64,000 nt of DNA from Aculops lycopersici. Lineage: Eukaryota; Arthropoda; Arachnida; Trombidiformes; Eriophyidae. This document shows positions 39,146 to 49,791 of the stretch, piece after piece (position 1 is the stretch's first letter; every line of letters begins with the position of its first letter). The notes beneath the pieces were generated by a model, which worked only from the letters and a program-made list of their open reading frames with translations, was not told the origin of the DNA and ran no database searches. Where the stretch lies: NCBI GenBank assembly GCA_015350385.1, contig WNKI01000003.1, forward strand, positions 2,749,816 through 2,813,815, written 5' to 3'. Position numbers and translations under genes: made by a program.

Positions 39146-41008
39146 CTATAAGTGATTGTCAATGTGGTAAACATCACGACTTGTTTGCTTGTTTTCCTCC
39201 TCTTCAGTCGCACTACTAGATTCCGATGGATCAATCTTGCCACCAGCCTGAGCCTTGGCGGTTGGTTCAACAGTTGGTTTTGCTATTGGCGCCTTTGGTG
39301 TTGTTGTTATTGTTACCGTTTGCCTCGACGTCTCTCCAGTGCCAAGTGTCTCGCTTTGGCTTGTGCTTGCGGCTGATGTCTCATTCGACTTTGAGCTTGT
39401 TGATGTGGATTCAGAGGTGGAGCTTGGTGAGCTAGTTGTCATTGGTGTGGAATACTCACTTGCAGGACTCACTGGGCCCACAGTCAACTTTTGGTCAAGC
39501 TCCTCAATGGTCTTGTCATCCAAAGTTGTGGTTAATGGTGGCGTGGAAGTCGATGTATCTAGTAGTTCAGTTGTGGTGTGAGCGGTAGTTGTTTCTGTAA
39601 CTGGCAACTCAGTGGTCGTGGTGGTTGTTGTCACAACTTCCTGTTGCTGCTCGTCCGGCTGATTGGCTGGTGGCGGCGGAGGTGGCGCGGTGCTCGGCAT
39701 TAACATACTCCCTCCCTGACCTGGGTAGCCAATTTGCTCGTTGCAAAGTGTCTGCCAGGCAACCTTATCTAAGGTTAAGTGTCTGATATTCTGCTCAAAT
39801 TGCAGAGAATCGCATTCAACTGAATCAACGCAAGCCAATGGGTTCACTCTAACTGGTTCGGGGAAAACATTGGGACTTGTTGAGGCAACGGTAAATAGTC
39901 GTAGGAAGTAGACTTGATTGATTGGATCCCGATGTAACTCAATCAGTAGGGTCGAGCCGAATTGCGGTTGACTCGAGTAAACTTGAAAGCTGTTCATGAG
40001 AGCCGACAGGTGCGACTTGTCCGTCATATAAATGAACATATTTGGTTCCACGCCAGCTTTTGGATTTGACCTAGCCAATTTTACTCCTTGCAACTGATCC
40101 TGTTGTTTCCCGCCCTCGAGATTTTCCATTGCCAACGATATTCTATCCAATTTTATCCGATTATTTATGTTTTCTACAATCTCGTTCAACAGGCGACCAG
40201 CATAGAGGCGCTGAGCCTCGGGTTCGCTAAATCGACTTCCAACTGCAACATCCGCAATGTGGCTCAATCGACTGGCAAAGGTTTTTGTGTACCAAGTTGG
40301 AATATCCGAACTATCAAAAGCTTGACGAGTTTTGAGCGAGTCCTCGATGTTTATTAGCATCTCAAGGTCATCCTCAAACTCTAGCCCAGTGTTTTGTCTC
40401 AACGTTTGCATGTCATGTCTAAACTCGTTGATTAGTTGCTGGTATTTAGTGGAATTTTTCCATCTTGGTTTCGTTTGCTCAAATTTCAAACAAGTCGAAG
40501 TGGAGGATAGCAAGTCATCCTCTCTGGGGTCCTCCGAATGGATCGCTTTCGGTTGCCAATTAACAAGCCAATCATTGTTAGTCGCTGAGGACCAAATCCA
40601 ATTTTCCTTTGGTGGATTTAGACCAGCAAGCAAAGCTTGTGCACTCTCTAAACACCTGTCGTAGTCTGCGCTACGCACTTGAACCTTGCGAGGATTTCCG
40701 TTCAACAACAAGTTGTAATACTTCAACCGGAAGTACTTGCCCAACAAATACATTCGCTCCTTGCCAACGTTGGTCAGCTGATCTTGGCCAATTTGATGGA
40801 GCTCATCATCTGGCTCTTCGCCAACAAAATAAGCGTCATTTGTGGGAGATCGCTCGCCATTTCGCGCCACAATAATCACAGACTTGATCTCGGTCGTTTC
40901 CGATTGCTTCAGGTGCATAAGAGTATAGGGAAAAGCAAAGGCCATGTATAGGGTGACGCCCACAAGGCTTAGCACCGTAACTATGCCCATGATTCCGGAT
41001 CGCTGCAT
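39146..41008 (-). CDS. Histidine acid phosphatase-like type II membrane protein, predicted inactive
   Basis: The ATG at 41006-41008 gives 620 aa; the frame extends 11 codons upstream (first codon TTG) but has no earlier ATG. A signal-anchor helix lies at about 7-30. Residues 40-420 follow the histidine acid phosphatase fold: IKSVIIVARNGERSP, LTNVGKERMYLLGKYFR, VRSADYDRCLESAQALL, and IYMTDKSHLSALM near 326-338. The catalytic RHG motif is RNG (Asn50 in place of the phospho-accepting His), and the second catalytic His-Asp is Thr329-Asp330. Both active-site histidines are thus lost while the structural motifs remain. A Thr/Ser/Pro-rich mucin-like tail (about 440-610) is likely O-glycosylated. Substrate or ligand role unknown. 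Confidence 0.85.
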   Translation of the reverse strand: MQRSGIMGIVTVLSLVGVTLYMAFAFPYTLMHLKQSETTEIKSVIIVARNGERSPTNDAYFVGEEPDDELHQIGQDQLTNVGKERMYLLGKYFRLKYYNLLLNGNPRKVQVRSADYDRCLESAQALLAGLNPPKENWIWSSATNNDWLVNWQPKAIHSEDPREDDLLSSTSTCLKFEQTKPRWKNSTKYQQLINEFRHDMQTLRQNTGLEFEDDLEMLINIEDSLKTRQAFDSSDIPTWYTKTFASRLSHIADVAVGSRFSEPEAQRLYAGRLLNEIVENINNRIKLDRISLAMENLEGGKQQDQLQGVKLARSNPKAGVEPNMFIYMTDKSHLSALMNSFQVYSSQPQFGSTLLIELHRDPINQVYFLRLFTVASTSPNVFPEPVRVNPLACVDSVECDSLQFEQNIRHLTLDKVAWQTLCNEQIGYPGQGGSMLMPSTAPPPPPPANQPDEQQQEVVTTTTTTTELPVTETTTAHTTTELLDTSTSTPPLTTTLDDKTIEELDQKLTVGPVSPASEYSTPMTTSSPSSTSESTSTSSKSNETSAASTSQSETLGTGETSRQTVTITTTPKAPIAKPTVEPTAKAQAGGKIDPSESSSATEEEENKQTSRDVYHIDNHL

Positions 41009-42959
41009 ATTTTTATATTTCTTCTTCTTTTTACCCTTCAATCTTCAATCACTGATTCCTATGTTATTTTGCAATCTGATGAGTGCTCTCAATTATGAGA
41101 TTTCATTTATCAAAGTCAACTGTTTCTTTGTCAAGCTTGATTGTTTGAGTTTTGATTTGTTCTGCATCAGACTGGAAGGCATGTGAAACTTTACACCAAC
41201 TATTGATCTCAATCAATTTGATTATGTTCGCTTCAAGTACTACTGTTGACATTTGCGCTCAGGTTAACTAAGCCGACAATTGCACCAATACAAGTAAGGA
41301 TATGAACCTATGGGAGAAAAACGAAATGAGCAATTATGCTAATCACAAAACTGATGAAACCAAAACCGACACAAACAACTCTCGGTGCTCATCAATTCAT
41401 CGAAGTCGATGTGGTTGATGTCGGGCTTTCCTTTTGCCGTAGCTCCCCTCGAGTGGATGCAACCTGTAGCTTGTATTCTTTTTCCACTTGCTCACTTGTT
41501 TGTCTGCAGCCACCTGTTGTTACCGTTTGAGTGGATTCTCGTGGACAGTCAATTAGGTTTCGTAAAGCTAACGAAAACTATTAAAATTCATTGTTATTAT
41601 TAGTCTCCAGCAGAGGCCTGTGATTTTATGTTGCCCGTGAAATCTACCCACCATTTACAAAACAACAACAACAACAAACACCACTACAAAAGAAGCTGAC
41701 CGAAAACCACTTGCCACACCTGGCGTAGCTTACCGGTTAGTTGCGCCCATGGCTAATGGAAACGTGGATTCTCATCCATTTGCCACTATGTGTTGACTCT
41801 CAAAACTAGCTCGTGTTAGATCAACAGGTAGTTGCCCTCGCGGTTAGTGGAGTGTAGTTTATGATCGATTGCCTATGGCCTTGTGACTCTCGTTGAAACG
41901 AGTAGAAAATATCACAGCTACAGCTGGAGTCTATGGGACACTTGTTGATTTGTTGCAGCCGTTGGCGCATAAATTAGTGGCCACAATGAATCATGTGGAT
42001 TAGACAGAAAGATACAAAAAATACGCAAAACTCGTCGACCACGACCACGAAAAGTCTGTCGAGCTCTCGAGTTTTTATTTGATTGATCATTTAGCTGCGT
42101 GTTTTCCATTCGGCAAGCTATTTGCTCATCAGTTCGGGCAAGTTTGTCTGGTTACTCTCGAATTCGCAAAGATTATCGATATGATTCCGCGCTTATGACG
42201 CCGACAATTTGCTCCAAAATCGAATGACTAAATCCGATTGAGGTGTACCTGGACCCTGATCGACCTGTTGATACAGAGTTCAACCTTCCTCTGATCATTC
42301 AAGGAGCGAATATTTTTAATTGCCAGTCTGGAATGAACTGCTAGCACTTTTTCTACTTCAAAAACAAACCACCTTTTGAGATCCTAAGAGATTAGGATCA
42401 ATCGTGAAACGTGAACCTGCATTGTTCAACTATATAAGAGTACCAGATTATGTAATTTGTGAACTTTGTAAGCCTGATTGGCTGGATCTTCATGCGGGTC
42501 GTTAGCCGACTTGATAACTAAGTTTCAACTTATTAATAAACAAGAAAGGTCTATGCAATGTGATCAGGTAGATCTAGTTGGAAATTGCCGAATCGAGAAA
42601 AGAATCCTATTAGAAACAAATCATTTCGGATCATCTCGTAGGAAAAAAATCCCACGAGATCTGGAGTGCAACTTCCTGTTGAAAATGTCGGCTCAGCAGG
42701 TCTCCAGGACTAAATCGAACCTTCTAGAGGAACGATGTCTGGAAAATTCAAAGGTAAATTGAGCGAAGTAATTTGCATAGGGTATTGACAGTGATTTGGA
42801 TATATGAAATGATATGACTATATTCGTTTCGTTTAATAAAAAGTAATAGATACTAGGTCTCTGCCTAACAATTATTTGTGTCAAATAAAATAAGGAGCGA
42901 GTTTGGCTTGACTAAAAAATAAGTAGATTTTCTATTCGTATCATATCGACTACATTTGA
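41009..42959. other. 1.95-kb intergenic stretch
   Basis: Upstream of the acid phosphatase-like gene and 3' of the CUPID gene, both on the minus strand. A frame at 42478-42762 is unconvincing. Short CAA-rich sequence near 41655-41680. Nothing else recognised. Confidence 0.5.
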
Positions 42960-45005
42960 TTAGTCTCGTCGAATGCGATGTTGTTGATGGTCCATGCCAC
43001 CTGTTGATGGTATAATATTGTGTAATTTGTCTGCTAAATGCGGATTTCCTGCTAGAGCTTTGGCAGTGGCTTCAAAAAGTTTCTGTCCACTTTTCTCAAT
43101 CAATTTCACAGATGCTTGAATTTGATCATCACATTTGTCCATTCTTGATGGATTCTTCATCCTTGCTACATCCTCTTGTAGCCGACGAGTAGTTTTAGGT
43201 TGGTTATCGTAATTATTCAGCTGTAACGGTGAGTGTTGCTGATTAACAATCTTGTGATTGCTTCTATGCTTGGCGCTGTACTTGTAAAAGTCGCTCATTT
43301 GAAATGGTTTTGTTTCCTCATAATATGGCTGGAATTTGGTAACTTCATCAATATTGAATAGCTGTTTCTGCTGGGTTTGTTGTTTTTGCTGCTGCTGTTG
43401 CGAGACAATAAAATTTGTATTGTCTCTTGTCGTTGTCGTCGTGGTGGTCACGATAGGTTTAGCGTCCATGGCTTGCCTGTTGACATCATTGGCTGACGCA
43501 ACCGAGCGAACAGGTTGTCTCTGTTCTTGGACTTGTTGTTGATGCATTTGTGACTGCAGATGCTGATGGCGGTGGTCTCTTTTTACCATTGTGCCTGTAA
43601 CAGATTCAGCGCTAGCGTGATGATACTGATGGCTCAATCCTCCATTGAGATGATTCAATCCTCTCGGAGGTCGAACGGGTGGTTGCTCTTGCTGAGATAG
43701 ATTTTGAGGGTGGTGGCCGTGGTATTGGTGTTGCATCGGCTGAGGAGGACAGCTATTAGTACTCACGAGACTTGAACTACTTGATGTCGAGTTGGTTTTT
43801 CTGATCAAGTGTTGCGGTTGGTGTTGTTTCTGTGGTTGTGGTTGTTGCTGTTGAGATTGTTGGACGTCGCTAGCTGTTCCAAAATGCTTGTTGTCATTTT
43901 CGATGTCTTCATGAAGTCTAGCCCCACCCGTTATTGTTGTTATTTGCTGCTTCCTATTTGATGCCAAAACATTTCCTTTGTTCGACGACGCTAACCTCGA
44001 TCCTTGAATGTGTGGATTCTCTATTGTTTCCGAGCAGCTTCTAGTATGTAGATTAGTACTGACCATTGCATAAGGGGCTTTAAATTGTGACATGGCCACG
44101 GGTGCCGATAGAGTAGAGGATGCTGTTGATCCTGAAGAGGAGGCCGAGGATGTTGTGGAACTTGCACGAATATAACCAAGCGAAACATCATTATCTAGGT
44201 GGCCAGCTTGTTCTTTGTGATGATATTGGTGATGACTGCTCCTGGCGTTGGCCAATGATGATGCATCCGGTTTGTACAGGTATTTCTTGAATTGATTTGG
44301 TAACAAGGAAGCATCAAACCTGAACGACTGAAATTTGTACTCTCGAGGTTCTGATCCCGATGGGAGTTGGGGTTCTTTAAATACATGATTGTCGGCTTGT
44401 CCCAAGGAGGATGGGTGCGAGTAGGAAGGCGATATTGGTTTTGTTGTAGCTGAGTTTTGTTGTTGTAGTGGCACAAAGTTGCTGCTAGCTGTTCGAGTGT
44501 TTGATGAGGCAGATGATAGGTCTGAACTATTTGAGATTGTTGAGGTGGGTCTAGTTGGTATGGAGTTTACTCCGTTAAGTAGATGGTTTCTTTGTGACTT
44601 GCTAATCTGTTGCTGCTGTTGGTTGGTCAGCGAGGACGACGAGGAAGTGGATGATATTATACTGTTTGTGTCCTTGGAACTACTACCACTTCCATCAATA
44701 GAGTCGTGATTGGATGTGATGGTTGTATTTCTCAGATTGGCATTGGCTCGCCGCCGGACCTGAGGGATTGGTTCACGCGGTTGCAGTGGATAATCGATCG
44801 GCAGGTGGCCAGTCAGTTCGCCCTCCTTCAAACATAATTCCTTCAACTCTTGAATACGTTTTTTCAATGCAACCTCCAACGTTTGTAAGGCCTGTTTCTT
44901 CAATTGTATCTCTCTGGGGCACTCATTATTGGTTTGATGTGTAGAGTGATATTGATTTAATCTGGTTGTTGCTGATGTGCTGCTCGTTGCAAACATGGAA
45001 GTCAT
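42960..45005 (-). CDS. CUPID-domain protein (Stepping stone / FRMD4-INAVA-CCDC120 group)
   Basis: The 681-aa product has an N-terminal CUPID (DUF3338) segment (about 30-95): a coiled coil (LQTLEVALKKRIQELKELCLKEGELTG) followed by LPIDYPLQPREPIPQVRRR, the signature of FRMD4A/B, INAVA and CCDC120. The middle 400 residues are disordered, Ser/Gln/His-rich. Near the C-terminus PYYEETKPFQMSDFYKYSAKHR is a second motif shared with that group, followed by a helical segment (IQASVKLIEKSGQKLFEATAKAL). CUPID proteins bind cytohesins (ARF-GEFs) and regulate junctions; Drosophila Stepping stone does this with Steppke and also lacks a FERM domain. Single exon, ATG at 45003-45005. Confidence 0.8.
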   Translation of the reverse strand: MTSMFATSSTSATTRLNQYHSTHQTNNECPREIQLKKQALQTLEVALKKRIQELKELCLKEGELTGHLPIDYPLQPREPIPQVRRRANANLRNTTITSNHDSIDGSGSSSKDTNSIISSTSSSSSLTNQQQQQISKSQRNHLLNGVNSIPTRPTSTISNSSDLSSASSNTRTASSNFVPLQQQNSATTKPISPSYSHPSSLGQADNHVFKEPQLPSGSEPREYKFQSFRFDASLLPNQFKKYLYKPDASSLANARSSHHQYHHKEQAGHLDNDVSLGYIRASSTTSSASSSGSTASSTLSAPVAMSQFKAPYAMVSTNLHTRSCSETIENPHIQGSRLASSNKGNVLASNRKQQITTITGGARLHEDIENDNKHFGTASDVQQSQQQQPQPQKQHQPQHLIRKTNSTSSSSSLVSTNSCPPQPMQHQYHGHHPQNLSQQEQPPVRPPRGLNHLNGGLSHQYHHASAESVTGTMVKRDHRHQHLQSQMHQQQVQEQRQPVRSVASANDVNRQAMDAKPIVTTTTTTTRDNTNFIVSQQQQQKQQTQQKQLFNIDEVTKFQPYYEETKPFQMSDFYKYSAKHRSNHKIVNQQHSPLQLNNYDNQPKTTRRLQEDVARMKNPSRMDKCDDQIQASVKLIEKSGQKLFEATAKALAGNPHLADKLHNIIPSTGGMDHQQHRIRRD

Positions 45006-47237
45006 GCTGTTCGATGGTTTTTGTTTTGGGGATTAAGATTTCTCGCTTGTGATACATTAATAATCACATCTAAAACTAGCTGCTTGAAAGTATCATAATA
45101 ATGATAACCAACTAACAATGATTCAATAAATACACTGTATGAATAGGTTGAGATTCACGGTCCACTGTCCAAAACAACCGAAATTATTTGGTGCGCAGTG
45201 ACGTCGTTGTCTTCGACTGGCTGCCTGTTGAACAGATACAGTATTTTCCCTTCGGTCCGAGAGTAAATTTCAGGTTTGCCGCTCGGTTTGAGCGGTACTC
45301 GCTGTGTTGCTCTCTCTCTCTCTTTCTCTCCCTCCCTCGTTGTGTTGCTCTCTCTCTCTCTCTTTCTCTCCCTCCCTCGCTGTGTGCTGCTATCTCACTT
45401 CAATTGCTTTTTCCTCAACCGATGTGAGCTTGCAACTCTCGGTTTAGTTGAGCAAAAATTAACGCCCAGCACTCGGTTGAGAATCTATTGATTGGAGCGC
45501 ACTATTTGAAACAATTTCACTCCTCCACTTGCGCTGCAATAAAAGGTCACCTGCTTGCTTACCTCTGATTGCAAGCTTAGTTAACTATTGAGCTAACTCT
45601 TAGCTTGACGCTCATGAGCAATCCACTTGCATGTGATTGAGAGAGTAAGAAAATGAGAGGGCACATGAGAAACTGGATTTCACTAGTCTCTGACTCATGA
45701 GTTAAGCTCGCCAGTGCTGCTGCTGCCACTTGCATGGACTTCCATCCAGACTCAATTGCAACTAGTGGGCCGCATCCACTTGGCTCCTCATAGCAAGGCT
45801 CACGAGTGTCACCCTACAAAGCTAGCGAGCCAGTGAGCATCAAACAAGTGGCCTAACCAAGTGAACAAAATTGCACGGCAATTACATACATGAAGCTCAC
45901 TTATTGCATTAGCCATCCCACGGCATCCTTGTCGCAATCAGCATCCACCGGAGCCATTGCAAACATGGGTATCAAAAACCAATTTCACTAGCTTGATGGC
46001 GGGACACTCGGTGCAAAGGTGCAATTGGCGACACAGTTAAGGTGGGCAAAAGATATGGAAAAGTCGACTCACAACTAAGAATACAGTCCTTGCGATCGCA
46101 ATGAGCTGTCTCGTGAGATCTATGATAAACGTTTATTTTTCGGTGGAGGAAGTCTCATCGTATCAGAAAAATGACCGTACTTTTACAAAGACATCAGATT
46201 AAAGTAATCATTCGAGAAAAGCTCTGTTTATCGAGTCGATTTTGGGCGTGAAATCAATAATTCTAGCTAAAACCGGAAGTAATAACTCGAACTTATTTGT
46301 CATGATAAACTTTATTTGACAAAATTCTCTCATTTTCCTGAAAATCCTTGACCTCCACACAAATGTTGAATTTCGTTTATTTTATCAATATCCCGATTAA
46401 TTTGAAGAGCATGGCCACCTGTTCCTACAGGTATTTACAAATAACTAATAAGATCTGATATCTTTGTTAGGTCTAAACGGATTCAACACCAATGGTCATC
46501 ACAGTGTTTTTACTCTTACTTCAAGGAAATGATCGAGAGGCTCCCGGCACGAAAATGAAACAGCTCGAAAGAGTGCGGAAGTTCAGTCAATAATCTAGGT
46601 AACCGAACTAGATAAATTTAATTAGATAAGATGAAGCCAAGCTCTATGCGGATTTGCACCGAAAATGGACAGAAATTAGCGCGGTTTTTATGCAGCATTA
46701 ACACACCAGCGAATGCGCTAATTAATGCAAACTGGCCATCTCGCTCAGCGCGTGGTGAGATCGTTGTGCGCTTGTTTTGCTATCCTGTTTTGTTGCCATC
46801 ATGATTATTTAGATTGCCACTGCTGCAAAAACCTACAGCTGTGTCGAGAAGAAAAAGAAGAAACTTCAAAGTCATCAGTGGTTCTAATCGGGATTGCATG
46901 TGTGTTTTCACCAATCCGACTGGCAAGTTTGTTTTCTTCTCAATTATAGTAGATCAAATTGTTGTTATTTTTACACATTTTTCTTGAGAATTAAAGTTAT
47001 ATTGGAATTAGACAAATGTCATGGTTGGACAGCAAACGGTTAGATGAAACATAATACAAACTACTCTTCACTTCAGTGATATGAGCATACTATACGATAA
47101 TAAGACAAATGTCACGAGGAAGAAAAGGATTTGTGATCAAAATTATTGTTGAACACGACGAAGTCTTAGAGCGACGGACGGGTCGACGACGAAGAGCTAA
47201 TTCATTTGTTCTATCTCGACCCAATTAGGTCGTCACC
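45006..47237. other. 2.2-kb divergent upstream region of the CUPID gene (-) and SLC25A44 (+)
   Basis: Non-coding as far as can be seen. It contains the TC-rich tandem duplication at 45303-45380, then unremarkable sequence; no TATA box, RNA gene or transposon end recognised. Confidence 0.5.
45303..45380. repeat. Tandem duplication of a TC-rich 38/40-bp unit
   Basis: TGTGTTGC(TC)nTTTCTCTCCCTCCCTCG occurs at 45303-45340 and again at 45341-45380, differing by one TC dinucleotide and the last base. It lies about 300 bases upstream of the CUPID gene start. Such CT/GA tracts can bind GAGA-type factors; the duplication may be recent. Confidence 0.85.
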
Positions 47238-48405
47238 ATGTCCGACGAACCTAAATTGAACGTTATAGAATGGGATATGATGGTTCGTATTGCTTCTATC
47301 TATATTTATATGAAACTCTTTCATCCATTAACCAATTGATCCTCAATTCTCACTTAAATCATCTCTAAACATACAGGATAGAAACAAATTCCTCTCCCTG
47401 ACCGTAGTCAATTCATTATTCCTCAGAAGTGTCCTCTACCCCCTTGTATTAGTGAAAACTAGATTACAAGTTCAGAAGCAAAACTCAGTTTACACTGGGT
47501 CCTTAGACGCTTTCAGGAAGATCATTAAAACAGAAGGCTTTTGTGGTCTATACAAGGGTAAGTTCTCCGATTGCATAATAATTTTGATGATTCATTAAAT
47601 CGAGGCTCAAATTAACAAGTATACCTCATGCACAATTCTTCCAGGATTCTGGATCAACTCTATACAGGTATTTTCGGGAATCACCTACATAGCCACCTAT
47701 GAAAAGACTAGGGATTTAGTAACAAATTATACAAATATTAGTGATAGTAAAACGAAGGCGTTTTTATCCGGTGGCATAAGCTCGGCTGCAAGTCAAACTC
47801 TGATTATACCTTTCGATGTAGTGTCTCAGCATATTATGATGGCATTGCACTCTCAAAGACAGTCAGCAAAATTACAACCCACGTCCGAGTTTAAATCCTC
47901 TTTCTTTAAACCATTGAATTTGAATCATGATGAGATCAAACGATTTGGTCTGGCAACTGCAATCACTAAACAATTATACAGAGAGGGAGGGTTCAAGAGT
48001 TTCTATAGAGGGTACTTTGCCTCATTAATATGTTTTGTACCTAGCTCAGCTTGTTGGTGGTTGTTATACAATTATTTTAATGAGTTATTAGTAAGTCTGC
48101 CAAATGCTCCAACAATGCCCTATACTTTAATGAATGGACTCAGTGGGACATTAAGTGGAGCAACCGTGTCGATCATGACAAATCCTTTAGATTTATTACG
48201 TGCAAATATTCAAGTTCACCGACCAAGTTCCTATACAAGTGCAGTCAAGTATCTGTGGAAAGAAGATAAGTGGAGAATTTTCAACAAGGGCCTAACGGCT
48301 CGCCTAACTCAAAGCTGTATATCATCGACCATCATAGCCCTTGGCTACGAGACAATGAAACGATTCTCAGTCGACGAAAAGTACCGAGATCAGATCAGAT
48401 GGTAG
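47238..48405 (+). CDS. SLC25A44: SLC25A44-type mitochondrial carrier, three exons
   Basis: Exons 47238-47282, 47377-47557 and 47645-48405 join in frame across introns of 94 and 87 nt (GT...AG; donors GTTCGT and GTAAGT) to give 328 aa. The start NVIEWDMMDRNKF matches the family (VIEWEMMDKKKF). Carrier motifs are YPLVLVKTRLQVQ, IPFDVVSQHIM and NPLDLLRANIQ; YRGYFASLICFVPSSACWW and LSGTLSGATVSI are also characteristic. SLC25A44 imports branched-chain amino acids into mitochondria in mammalian brown fat. The first repeat has Leu-Val-Leu in place of the usual acidic residue of PxDxxK, as in its orthologues. The 3' region to 48873 is convergent with TECR and holds nothing else. Confidence 0.92.
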
Positions 48406-48873
48406 CAGGCAACTAACTGATGCATGTTGTAGACTAGGATTGGAAATCCAAGTGATTGCTTGTATCTTGTATCGAGAACTAACGACAACAACTGTGACTA
48501 TAACAAACTCAACAAAACATACATCAAGCCGATTAAAGAGAACTAACTATAATCGCACTATTACGTGTAGCTCAAGTTTCATGATCTTGATGAGGAGAAC
48601 AATAACAAGAGTAATTTCATGTGCAATTTGCGAGCCTCTCGAATTTGCCAACGATTTCAATTTTATTGTTAGACAATCGCCTGGTTTTACACTCCCATTT
48701 GATATTGCTACAAAAGATATAGATTAGATCTTGAACTCAAGTCCCTAAGTTCTTAAACATGATAAAGATATCTATTATAGATTGCATTCAAGTCTAGATT
48801 GCGTTCCAACACTTTCCTTTCTGATTGCAAATGTTTTCTGCCAAGTTAGACAAACTTTCTCAGCTTTAATAAC

Positions 48874-49791
48874 TTAGATTACAAATGGAATGATGGACTT
48901 CCTTCCCCTTGGGTAGTCGGGAAATTGTTTCTTGTAGTTTCTGTGCTTACCCAAAGCCCAGATGACCATTTGGCCTCCGCCAGCCAATGTGAAGGCTAGA
49001 GCCGGGAGGGCTTGTGTCATGATTGAGAATGAAACCCAGGCCGCGATTTCGTAGGTGTAATTTGGACATGAGACAAAGTTAAACAATGCAGTGAATGGGT
49101 TGGCCGTGGGTCTTGGAATCTTGCGCTCCCTTGTGCCTGGTGGGCGGAGGTTTCTCAGAGCTATGTGAATGCTAAAGTTGCCCAATTCCGAGAATAGGAA
49201 TGCCAATAGAGCGCCGTAAATTTGAACATCCTTGAAGGTAGCAGGGGTGTAGAGTGGGTGGTTGATGTAGTAGCCAACATAGAGGGCGAATCCCCAGTAG
49301 TAGGTGCAATTTTTGAATAAGTTCATGATTGGCATAGTGGCATGCGAGAATCTATGAACAAATATAGTTTCTAGAATTCGCTTTGCATAGTGGAAGGTCC
49401 AACAAGCGGCGGCTAGGTGAACCGCATAGTAGTACTTGGAATTTTGAGCTTGTGATCCATATAATATGGCTGGCCTGAAATAGGTTATTAAATAGCAGAA
49501 CAATGGGCCGGCATACTCGCATAGAAACACCGTTGACCAACCGATCTGAGGTCCCAAGTCCTTGAAGTATAATTCCAACTTCTTTCCCTTGGCCAAGTCG
49601 GAAATCTTGGCATCCTCCGAAAGAGACTTTCCTCTCGCTTCGCCTCGCAATGATATTCTCTCTGGATATAATGCTGATTTTTGCTTGCAAATCAATTTCT
49701 TGATAGTCTCAACAGTTGCATTGGCATCTACACCCGTTAGGGTCAGCATGCTCTTATTTCCTGGGGAACTAGCCAGGATTTCGACTTCCAT
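48874..49791 (-). CDS. TECR: Very-long-chain enoyl-CoA reductase
   Basis: The ATG at 49789-49791 (MEVEILASSPGN) gives 305 aa, close to the 308 of human TECR; the frame is open 21 codons further up but without ATG. It has an N-terminal ubiquitin-like domain (1-80) and then a multi-span membrane region ending in the steroid 5-alpha-reductase-type domain: GWSTVFLCEYAGPLF, HYAKRILETIFVHRFSHATMPIMNLFKNCTYYWGFA, YYINHPLYTP, and a C-terminal SCPNYTYEIAAW...KHRNYKKQFPDYPRGRKSIIPFVI. TECR performs the last step of the ER fatty-acid elongation cycle, reducing trans-2-enoyl-CoA with NADPH, and also acts in sphingosine breakdown. Single exon. Confidence 0.95.
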   Translation of the reverse strand: MEVEILASSPGNKSMLTLTGVDANATVETIKKLICKQKSALYPERISLRGEARGKSLSEDAKISDLAKGKKLELYFKDLGPQIGWSTVFLCEYAGPLFCYLITYFRPAILYGSQAQNSKYYYAVHLAAACWTFHYAKRILETIFVHRFSHATMPIMNLFKNCTYYWGFALYVGYYINHPLYTPATFKDVQIYGALLAFLFSELGNFSIHIALRNLRPPGTRERKIPRPTANPFTALFNFVSCPNYTYEIAAWVSFSIMTQALPALAFTLAGGGQMVIWALGKHRNYKKQFPDYPRGRKSIIPFVI

